DNA from: Thecaphora thlaspeos | Lineage: Eukaryota > Basidiomycota > Ustilaginomycetes > Urocystidales > Glomosporiaceae | Direction: 5' to 3' | Assembly (NCBI GenBank): GCA_900291925.1 | Contig: UWYS01000030.1 | Coordinates: forward strand, 186,001-250,000 | DNA: 64,000 nucleotides | In this document: in pieces, positions 12,001-20,767 of the stretch | Position numbering within the stretch: the stretch's first letter is position 1 | How the letters are laid out: the number at the start of each line of letters is the position of its first letter | The notes under the pieces: model-generated | Database searches by the model: none | What the model saw: only the letters and a program-made list of their open reading frames with translations | What the model was told of the DNA's origin: nothing | Made by a program: the position numbers and the translations under genes

Positions 12001-13318
12001 GATCGACGACCAGGTCTCGTTCCCCGAGTATCTCGACGTCACGCCGTGGCTGGCGCCTCCGCGCGAAGAATACGACCGCAAGGGGCGCCTCAAGGGCAAC
12101 AGCGATCCGCTCGTCCTGCGAAAGCGGGCCGAGGAGGAGGCGAGGCGGGCCGGTATGGATGTCAAGGACGTCCAGGTGCAGGTCGAGAGCCACGAGGCGA
12201 TGCGCAGACGGGGTCGACACCGGCACGGCCACGGGCATGGACGCCGCGAGGGTGCGGTGGCAGGAGACAAGGGGTTGGCGGGTAAGCGGCACTCGATGTG
12301 GTCCTGGACCGCCAAGAATCGCTGCTACAGCCCCGGCCCGTCCGGCGCGGGCGATGCGTTCATCGAGGAGGCCGAAGAGGTCCAGGAAGGGCCCCGCGTC
12401 AAGCAGGGCGATCGCGAGATTCTGCCCAGCGTCGTCTCGCGGCCCAAGACGCAGTATCGACTCTACGCCGTCATTGTCCACCAGGGATCCCTCTCGGCGG
12501 GCCACTACACTGCCTACGTGCTCTCGGACAAGGTCCGATTGAGCAGCGAGGAAAAGGCCGCCCTCGCTCTCACCGCGACCGTCACGCGCTCCGCGCCCGC
12601 GAGCCGCGCCAACACGCCCGCCACGCCCGTCGAGCCGCGGCGGGAGAGGCGGCGATCGACCCAGCTGGCTGAGGCGCCTTCGCTTCAGCCGCTCTCAGAG
12701 GCCGGAGCTGGGGAGGTCAAGGACGAGACAGCAGCAGCGGTACCACCTCCGCCGACCACATCTGCCGGGGACATCAGCGTACTGTCGAGCAGTGGCAGCA
12801 GCAGCAAGAGCAGCAGCAGCGGTGTTGCCAACCCCGCTGTCGCCTTGGCCGTCACACCAGGAGGAGCACCGCCGCTCCTGCAACCCAAGCCTCAGCCCGC
12901 CACGATGCAGGCCGACTTCCTGCGTCCACAGACATCGATTTCGTCCATGGGTTTGCTGGACAGCGAAGCATCGATTCACAGCGGCCTGGACGCCCACCAG
13001 CCTTCGGCGGCATCCGAGACGTCCTCAAACGGCAACGGAAGAGGCAGCGGAGCAGCCGCCGCCACCACCAACTCGTCGGCTGAATCGCTCAAGGCGAAAG
13101 CGACCGAAGCGCGACCGCCGAGCAGCGCGTCTGCTTCTGCAGCTGCGGCCCGGGCATCGAACAACTCTCGCGCGGTGGCAAAGCCCGACGAAGGCGGCGC
13201 ACCATCGGCAGACGACGGGCGGAGATGGGTCTACACCTCTGACACCGTGGTCTGGGCTGCGACAATCGACGAGGTGCTCAAGGCGAAAGCATATATGCTC
13301 TTCTACGAGCGTGTATAG
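9034..13318 (+). CDS. Ubiquitin-specific protease (USP/UBP, peptidase C19; USP16/45-like)
   Basis: Cysteine protease that removes ubiquitin. Exon 1 is 9034-10140. A 160-nt intron (10141-10300, GTGAGT...CAG) joins in phase 0 to exon 2, 10301-13318. The product is 1374 aa. The Cys box is GLINLGNTCFLNSVLQAM with catalytic Cys47. The QQDSHELMRHLLD motif follows at the end of the first subdomain. The His box is GSLSAGHYTAYVLSD with His1104, and the C-terminal box ends KAKAYMLFYERV. Two CxxC pairs (CESCKK and CKNCWR) mark the USP zinc ribbon. The two halves of the catalytic domain are separated by several hundred low-complexity Ser/Gly/Ala/Arg-rich residues, so the protein is much longer than a bare USP core (about 350 aa). 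USP16/45 kinship is a judgement from the layout; substrate unknown. Confidence 0.9.
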
Positions 13319-13818
13319 CGCCGGGTACCTGCTGGCTCTACCTTGCTCCCTGTCCTTCACTCGTTTTTGGATTCCTTAGGTTTTAGAAAGGAAGAGCTAG
13401 GCTCTGCTCCTTCCCTCTCTCGTGTCATGTCGACGCATCTCCTTCCCGGGCCAGCATCAATGTTCAGACAACCCATCGCATATCTTATCTCTACACACGC
13501 ATGCAAAACAAATCTCAACTAAATATCGCACAAGCTCCGTGCTGACGAAAGGGCGACCCCTGCTATATGTGCGAAGCGACCGATGCGCTACAAGGCTTAG
13601 TTCTGCTCTCGACCGGTACTAGACCGCACCGGACCAAGCTCAGGGAGGATGAGAACGGACAAACGTTATACGCCACCTCTCACGTATTTCATCACCGGGA
13701 CTGCTTCGTCAATGAATTTTCAGCGCTCTCCCCATCGCAAGCCTTCAGGACCAAGGACCAACCATTCTTTGAAAGCTAACCTACATAAGACAAGCGCCGC
13801 TAGGTGGGCGAAGGGTAA
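13319..13818. other. Tail-to-tail intergenic region
   Basis: Holds the 3' ends of the USP (+) and the SQR-mL58 fusion (-) genes. Nothing else recognised. Confidence 0.5.
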
Positions 13819-15828
13819 TCACCACAGCTTCCTCCTCTCTTCCTTCTCAGCCCTTGCCATACGTTTGTTTGCGCCCCAGCTCAACTTCCTAAGCTGGGCA
13901 TCGGCCTTCCTGCCTTCCTTGACCACCTTGGGAGCGGGCGCTACAATCTGGATGAAGAGAGGCGAGCATCCAAACACTTTCGCCAATCTACCCGCCGTGT
14001 TCTTGATCGGATCCTTGACTCGCAACGCCTGGACACGTGTGATCTGTTCCGACGTCAACATCTTCTTCGCCGCCGAGGAGGATGACGACTTGAGCAGAGG
14101 TGGCAGCATCGACTCATCGACCGTTGAAGCGGGAGATGGGGTAAGAAGGGGTTGAGCGATGAGAGTGGTAGAGCTGGCGGAGCCCGAGGTGGGGGGAGGA
14201 CGGACGATGAACGTCTCGCCCGAAGTGAGGGCGTGGCGGATGGCGTTGGGGCTGCTGTTGAGCGGGTCGCGAGGGCGGCGTGCGGGTGTGTTGCGCGAGG
14301 ATGCGGAAGAAGTGGCGAAACCGCGCTTAGAGCCGGGCAGGCTGGTGCTGCCAGTGAAAACGCTGGTGGTGCTGGTGGAAAAGCCGCGCTTGGCCGTACT
14401 GGCCACCGAGGCGGGCGGGATCACCGTCCCCCATCCCTTAGGACCCGCCCAAGAGCCCTTGACGTACGACTGGTAGTAGACCCACGGGAAGAAGTCCTTC
14501 TTGAGGTGGTAGAACGCTCGCCGCGGCGTCGCCTGGTCGATGCCAAAGAGCTCGCCGAACGTCTCCTTGGGCTGGCCGCCGTACTTGAACTCGGCCAGCA
14601 TCACCTTGCCGTACTCGGTCAGCAGCGGGCACGACGTGTAACCATCGTAATCGGCATCGGCCTCGTTTCCGGCCAGCGTCTGCGTCAGATTGCGCACCAG
14701 CACGGGCGCCTCGGCCGTGATGGCTGCGGCCGTTTTGGACGTCGGAAGGCTCGAGGCGTCGCCGATGGACCAGACGTTGTCGTACCGCTTGTGGCGCGTC
14801 GAGGCCTGGTCGACGTCGACGTACCCGGCGTCATCAGCAAGCGCGCTCTCGCGAACAAAGGCGTGCGGGCCCATCTTGGGCGTGACGTGAAGCAGGTCAA
14901 ACTGCTTGCGCACCGGCTCGGCGCCGTCCGGGCGCGCAAAGACGGCCGTGTTGCCGCCCTCGATGGCGACGAGGTCGTGCTGGAAGAGCCCACCGACGCC
15001 GCGCTCCTCGCGCAGCTCGTTAAGGCGCTGGCTGTACTTGGGGACGCCGAACATGACGGGCAGGCCCGTGACAAAGTCGATCGAGATGGCCGACTTGGAA
15101 GAGCCTGAGGGGTCGTAGAGTCCGGCCTTCTTCCAGTAGTCGAGCGCGAGCCACATGGCCTTTTGCGGTGCGCCGGCGCACTTGATGACGCCGGCGGGCT
15201 GTGTGAAGATGGCGTTGCCGGCCTTGAGCTTCTCGATGGTGGCAAAGAGCTTGTCGCACGTCTCGTAACCGTAGATGGACGAGACGAGCGAATCGGGGTC
15301 GCTCAACGCGTCGGGAAGGCCCTTGACCGAGCCAAAGTCGATGCCGATGCCGGGGACGACGACAAGCTGGTCGTAGCTGATCGTGTCGCCGTTTGCGAGC
15401 GTAATGGTGTTGTCGTTGGGCAAGAAAGCCTGAACGGAGTCGGCGTAGCGTTTGAGCTTGGGGTCGAGGAGACTCTTGAGGGGCCTGCGGAGGTCTTCCT
15501 TGTTCTTCAGGCCCGCGCCGACGAGAGTCCACCCGGGCTGGTAGTGATGCCACTCGGAGGGGTCGATGACGGCGATGTCGTCCTGACGGAAGCCGTCGGC
15601 GTTGAGGAGCTGGTGGCTGACCGCCATGCCGGCCGACCCGCCGCCGACAACGACCACCTTGTGGCTGCGGCTACCGGACGCAGCGTGGCTGGTGGGCGTC
15701 GACGTCGACGAGGCAACGGTGGCGAGGCTGCGGGCTGCTGCTACGGTTGCCGTCGGGAGGGCTGCTCGCTGCTGCTGCTGCTGAGCCAGCGGTCGGAGCA
15801 GCTGCTTTGTCGCGGTGAAGCGCTGCAT
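13819..15828 (-). CDS. Fusion: sulfide:quinone oxidoreductase + mitochondrial ribosomal protein mL58
   Basis: One intronless frame of 669 aa holding two unrelated mitochondrial proteins. Residues 1 to about 475 are a sulfide:quinone oxidoreductase like S. pombe Hmt2. It has an Arg/Ala/Gln-rich presequence after MQRF, the FAD motif GGGSAG near residue 58, redox cysteines Cys217 (KCAGAPQK) and Cys400 (YTSCPLL), and SIGDASSLP near the flavin. It oxidises sulfide and reduces ubiquinone at the inner membrane. Residues from about 505 to 669 are mL58 (yeast Mrpl20): SGETFIVRPPP, LTSEQITRVQALRVKDP, FGCSPLFIQIV and a basic tail ending ERRKLW. The Ser/Thr-rich linker carries KRGF-STS (Arg481) and KRGF-ATS (Arg502), which resemble matrix-peptidase sites. 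There is no stop or Met between the modules to start mL58 separately. Start ATG 15828 is chosen for the presequence; the frame stays open upstream without a better ATG. Confidence 0.93.
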   Translation of the reverse strand: MQRFTATKQLLRPLAQQQQQRAALPTATVAAARSLATVASSTSTPTSHAASGSRSHKVVVVGGGSAGMAVSHQLLNADGFRQDDIAVIDPSEWHHYQPGWTLVGAGLKNKEDLRRPLKSLLDPKLKRYADSVQAFLPNDNTITLANGDTISYDQLVVVPGIGIDFGSVKGLPDALSDPDSLVSSIYGYETCDKLFATIEKLKAGNAIFTQPAGVIKCAGAPQKAMWLALDYWKKAGLYDPSGSSKSAISIDFVTGLPVMFGVPKYSQRLNELREERGVGGLFQHDLVAIEGGNTAVFARPDGAEPVRKQFDLLHVTPKMGPHAFVRESALADDAGYVDVDQASTRHKRYDNVWSIGDASSLPTSKTAAAITAEAPVLVRNLTQTLAGNEADADYDGYTSCPLLTEYGKVMLAEFKYGGQPKETFGELFGIDQATPRRAFYHLKKDFFPWVYYQSYVKGSWAGPKGWGTVIPPASVASTAKRGFSTSTTSVFTGSTSLPGSKRGFATSSASSRNTPARRPRDPLNSSPNAIRHALTSGETFIVRPPPTSGSASSTTLIAQPLLTPSPASTVDESMLPPLLKSSSSSAAKKMLTSEQITRVQALRVKDPIKNTAGRLAKVFGCSPLFIQIVAPAPKVVKEGRKADAQLRKLSWGANKRMARAEKEERRKLW

Positions 15829-17675
15829 GGTGGGCGGGTGAGCGGGTGGGTACCGCCGGGATCCAGGAGTGAGGTGGGGGTTGCGGGCGCAAAGTGCGAT
15901 CGGGAGAGCCGTACTAAGACGCCGTATCTGCGAGTGATGGACGTGAAGGGATGCGGATCGGATTGAAGCGCAAGCGATGTGATGGTGATGGTGATGATGT
16001 CGAGAGGCAAAGGTCAATTCTGTCGGGACGCTCCGAGAGGCAAGGCAGTCAAGCAGATGCAGGTGCTCGGCGTCCCTCGCCGCTGCTTTCTTCTCATGGA
16101 CCACCAGAAGAGATCCCGCCCGCCAGAAGTCAAAATTGCGTAATCCCAATTTTCGTGGTGGGATCCACCTTCTGTCCCCCAAATTATTCGAGGCAGGCCC
16201 GACTCCGCGCTCGCGCCTCAAAGTCCGTCGGAAGCGCCCCGATCCATTTGATTAATTCGCTTCTCCCCTCGGCGCCCGGCCGACTGCCGCCGCGCCCACC
16301 TCGCCCACCTCGCCCGACACGAACACACCCTCATCGTCCCCCTTGCCCCAGTCCCCTCTTCTACGCTTAAGTCCACGCTAGCGCTTACAACGCCCACGCC
16401 CCGTTGCATCTGCAGGAACAGGGGCTCGATCCAACACTCATTATGACTCTCTGATCCTCTTCGATCAAGTGTGGCGTTTCGTCAGCCAAGCAACGGCCGC
16501 CCGCAACGCAGTGGCGACCGGCTAACCTACCTTGGTGCGCTCAATGAGACTTGTTGCTATACGGTCAGCACTACCAACCTTCTGATGCAATCAGGGGCTC
16601 GGCACTCCCTCCCTTAGTCATCGATCCTTGAGACGACGTCCGTGATCAATACCTGTTATCAAAGCAGCGTCCCCTGCGCCGTCGACAGGTTGTCAGGCTT
16701 GCGCACCCTTGGCACCCCCACTTGGCCCGTCGACGTGTGCCAACCGTCCGGCCAGATGAAGGACTGACGCCGTGCGACGGCTTAGTTGCCGCTAGACTTG
16801 CCATCGTGTCCTGCTTCCTCCGACGGTAAGTGGCTCGCGAGATGGCCTGAAGCCGTACGCGTGTTGCCTCGGCCCAGGGGCGAACGACAGTGGTGTCGCC
16901 AAGCGCTACGCGGCCTATCGTGATCCGCGACCGGGATACATCTCCGGCCTGGTTTTCAGTAGTCAGCGCTTCAGAGGGCACAGATTTCGTCTCCTCTACA
17001 CCCACCCACTCGGCGTCGCTCTCCGGTCGACAAATTTGCAAATCGAGAATAGCTCATCTTGCGAAGACAACGGCGACGCTAGGGATATCTTGCATTGCCT
17101 CCCACCTCCCCACCTCCGCGCGTCCTTGGAGAATATCATTGTGGTGGTGCTCAAATAAAAGAGCGGACGTTGTGTGCGAGGAGGCTGTGACCGGCGTTTC
17201 AACCCCTACGCCCAATGCCCTTCCTTCGCCACGCCCCGGCGCGCCTCTGTGCTGGCGCCCTCATCGCTGCACTGCAAGCGGACCATCAGAGCCAAGCAGC
17301 GCCGCCTGATGGCCAGCCCCACTTCGAGCGACTTCCCGAGCTCTGCAACGCAAATAGATCGACCTTTCGCCATCTAATCATCAGCTAGCGCTCCGATTGG
17401 TTTGTGCTAGGATGGGAAGGAGGGACTAAAGGGATAAAAGGCCCCACTTCTCCCATCTGCACTCTGCCCCAATCGCTCCTTCCCTCGTCAAACAACATTT
17501 CCTCCAGGAGACCTGCCAGACCACCCACCTTGGTTCGCTTCCCCGTCGGCTCGCTCGTCGACAGACACACGACTTTCGTTCAGTACTCAACATCCGCTCG
17601 CTGGTCGACGCCGACTTCTTTCTCTCCCGCTGCTCCTTCGCTCCCACTCATCCCCGCCCTCTACACTACCTCAAG
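15829..17675. promoter_or_regulatory. Divergent upstream region, SQR-mL58 / secreted Cys-rich protein
   Basis: 1.85 kb with no credible gene. A TATA-like ATAAAAG lies at 17434-17440, about 240 bases before the secreted-protein ATG, followed by a CT-rich leader. The part nearest SQR (15960-16350) is A/G-rich then C-rich. No RNA gene seen. Confidence 0.4.
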
Positions 17676-19300
17676 ATGCGCTGCCCTAGTTCTGGCCTTG
17701 CTCTTCTATTCGCCACCCTGGAGGTGGCGATGCTGGCTCAAGCGCACTTCAGCTACTCGCCCCGGGTCCGTCGCGGTCTTCACGAGAGCATCGTTCACCA
17801 CAAGCGCGACGTGGCGCCGTTTCCCTCGGACCTGGTCCGCAATCAATGCAATGTCGATCCGGACTGGCTGCAAAATCCCTGGTACTTCGAGCCCAAGACC
17901 AGCCAAAAGATGGTCTGCAACTTCGTCATGAACAAACACATCCAGAAGTCCGAGTGCACGACCAACAGCAGGTGAGTGTCGCTGCCCAGCCTTCCCACTC
18001 GCGCGTGCTCTCGTGAGAGCAATGGGCTCGACTAACGCGGACGTTGCGATTGTCTTTCATCTTGCCACGTCTTTGCCCCTACGTTCAACCCTTGCTACAA
18101 TGCAGGGTCATCAACAACGTCTTCGCAGCTTTTGTCCCCTACACTCTCGACGACAAGGTGGCCAAGAACGAGGGCGGAGTCTATGGCGACTGCTTCGGCT
18201 TCGACTGCGGACCCCCAGCCGAGGTGCTGAGAGAGGCGCCCAACGACAACTTCGCCTGCGCCTGGTGGATGGACGGCGGCAAGGTGCGCTATCCGCTGAT
18301 CCCGCCCAAGCTGCCCGGCTACACGGCCATCCTCGCGCCGATCGCGTGCCCCTCGACTAACGGATGCTACTCGCAGAACTACTACGAGCCGGGAGGAAAG
18401 TTGGCTCAACTGGCCAACGTGAAGATGGAAACGTGCGAGATCTGGTTCCCCGTCAAGGACAAGAGCCACAAGGAGACTTGGTGCCACGGCGCCAATCTCG
18501 GCTGCGAGACTCCCACCTACGCACAGCTCGTCAGGGGTGAAAGTGAGTAACGGTCATCGCTCGACCTGCTCTTCTGTCCGAGCGCTTCTCGGCCGTCAAG
18601 CCCTTGCGGTCGAACCCGCTCACTGACCTCGTTTCCTCCTTTTGCCTACTCAGCCGGATGCGACACCTCCAAGTGCAAGGAGCATCCTGGCTTGACCTCG
18701 TCTGCCTGGAAGTTTGACAACTGCGACTACAACCCTGTTTACGACGGATGCTCTGTCAAGAAGACGGGCTGGGGCAACTCGGACTCCGTTGCATGCTCTG
18801 GCGGCGGTGGTGGCGGTGGTGGCAACAAGCTCGAAAAGAGGGGATCGACTCTCAGCACCAAGTGCGCCGCGGTGCCGAAGCTGTCCGGCGCGCCCGCCAG
18901 TATCGCCAGCTATGTTCAGGGAACTCCGGATACCAAGGAGAAGGTTCTCGCCATGTTCCCCTTCACTGGATGCAAATCCGCCGGTAGTTTTGGCACTTCT
19001 GGTGGTCCAGACATCGGCACGATCTCTGGTCAAGGCACCACCGTCGCTGGCGGTCCCGGCGGCGGCACAGGCACTGGTCAAGGCAACGGACTCGCCGGTG
19101 GCTCTACCCTTCACAAGGGCACGAAGCCCGTATCGACCGAGAACGGTATGGTGAAGGACAATTCCCCGGATGGTTACAAGAACGCGGACAGGAACAAGGG
19201 CGAGGACGAGGACGAGGACGCAAAGCCGTCGAAGATCGCCTCGACTGACGACTGTGTTAAGGACCGGTCTTCGGACCACTGCAAGAACAATAAGGCTTAA
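17676..19300 (+). CDS. Secreted cysteine-rich protein with Kex2-type sites, unknown function
   Basis: Three exons: 17676-17971, 18106-18542 and 18654-19300, with introns of 134 and 111 nt (GTGAGT...CAG). The product is 459 aa. It opens with a signal peptide whose cleavage is likely after residue 23 (LAQA). Dibasic KR sites follow at 43-44 (HHKR) and 306-307 (KLEKR). The region between them has over a dozen cysteines with spacings such as CFGFDC and CDTSKC, plus Trp/Tyr-rich segments, suggesting a disulfide-bonded extracellular domain. Just before the second KR is a run of eight Gly. The C-terminal part is Gly/Thr-rich then acidic (GEDEDEDAK). I do not recognise the family. The layout of signal, short pro-segment, Cys domain and Kex2-released tail fits a secreted or wall-associated protein, possibly host-facing; that role is inference. 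Confidence 0.75.
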
Positions 19301-19879
19301 TAAGGGGGGGCGGCAAGAAACAGTATCCAGGGCTTGGGCTATCAAACGTTCGAGATCACTGGCGAGCCTTAGTGCCACTAGAGTTGCGAGGTGGGCATGG
19401 ATTCTGGAAAAGTCGGCGGATATCCATCCACGGCGGCTCGAAGCCCTTTGCCCACCTAGACTGGCCTTGCCTACTGCCCATCAGCAAGCAGGTCACGCAA
19501 GATCTTGTTTATTCCCTATTTATCTTCCCAGTCCCCTCTTTGTTCCCCCCTACCTCTCTTCCTCCGATCCATCACCTGTCATGTTATTTAGACAGAAAGC
19601 CCCATACACTATCTTTCGCTGGCCGAATGACTAGATCCCCCCCCTTTTTTTTTCCACAGCTTCGTCTGCCAAAGTATTCGTCCGTGGCGACAACTATCTC
19701 GACTCGTGTCGGTGTCGATTGGACCGTGTGCGCTGAACTTGCTGCTTCTCAGAATCGATGAAGCCTTCGGAGCGTGGTCAACCTTGGTAGCAAGGGCCAC
19801 TTGATGTCACTGCCACAGACGGATGCAATGCCAATCAAATCGCCTTAAAGAGAGAAAGAGTGGGAGAAGGAAAAAGAGA
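19301..19879. other. Intergenic region downstream of the secreted protein
   Basis: Holds the 3' end of the secreted-protein transcript. A C-run followed by a T-run at about 19630-19653 is a low-complexity tract. The last bases before 19880 are A-rich, so the tRNA read on the minus strand is followed by T-rich sequence suited to Pol III termination. Confidence 0.5.
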
Positions 19880-19994
19880 AGCGGCGACCGAGGATCGAAC
19901 TCGGGACCTCAGGATATACTTGCAAACGATCCGCTGACTAAATCAATGAGAATCGACATTGCAATCCCACGCTAAACCACGAAGCTTTCACCGC
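19880..19994 (-). tRNA. tRNA-Cys (GCA) with a 43-nt intron
   Basis: Read on the minus strand. The acceptor 5' strand GCGGTGA pairs with 3' TCGCCGC (one G-U). The D arm is GCTT...AGC, and the anticodon stem TGGGA pairs with TCCTG. The anticodon loop is TTGCAA plus A with anticodon GCA. The T arm is CCGAG-TTCGATC-CTCGG. The discriminator base is U73, as expected for eukaryotic tRNA-Cys. The mature tRNA is 72 nt. The intron sits at the canonical 37/38 position and contains a second TTTGCAAG that can pair with the anticodon, as in typical pre-tRNA introns. Confidence 0.93.
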
Positions 19995-20767
19995 CTTGCT
20001 TGTCGAGTCCCTTCCATGAGATATTAAATAGAATTATACAACTTGGGGCCGAACAAGAGGTCCGAAAAACGATGCCGGGCAATCGCTTGGCTCCGCCATC
20101 GAAACGAGGAGAACATATAGCACGCCTGCCTGCCTGAACCAGTCTACATCTAGATAGTCCCAGAACCATCCCTGCCGGCTAGACCGTACCATACCAAGCT
20201 CGTCCGTCCGTCCGCGCCCGTTCGCCTTGACCCTCCAAGACAGAGAGAGGGTATATAGCCGCCCGATCAGCCTCAGAGAGAAGCAATAAGCAAAGCATTT
20301 AGAGTGATATAATGTGCCAAGCATCAGGCGCTCGGTCCCACGCCTGGAGGGTCGAGGGAACAAAAGAAATGCACTACAGGAGCACCTACAACAGACCGTC
20401 CCAAAGAGATGAGCAAGAGGCCAGGCGAAAGATGTTTTGGGCGGTCCGGTCCATACTATAGTCGAGAAATGGCAAGGAACGAACAAAGAAGGGGGTATGA
20501 GGGAGGACATGGATCCGTCGTTGTTTGTACAGACTTTCCAGGATCAGGAGAATGGCAGAGGGGGAGCAGCGATCGTTGAAAGAACGTGATGGTTGAAGCG
20601 TGACCTTGTACGGTGAGCATCTCGTAAGGAGCGTGTGAAGTGTACGGCGCCAAGGGGAAACACAGAAGCAGGCAAGGAAACAAGCAGAACGAGGAAAGCA
20701 GAAAGGAGGAACAAAAGCAGTGAGAACACGAGAAAGACAGGGCGAGGGATTGCGCGCGCGCGTGCGG
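19995..20767. other. Intergenic region
   Basis: Carries the upstream region of the tRNA (-) and the 3' end of the giant DUF3712 gene (-). Overlapping minus-strand short frames are composition artefacts. Nothing else supported. Confidence 0.5.

Noticed and set aside
18600..18625. tRNA T-arm-like sequence (GCGGTCGAACCCGC)
   Set aside because: It lies in an intron, the stem is only four pairs with a six-base loop, and no acceptor or D arm fits around it.
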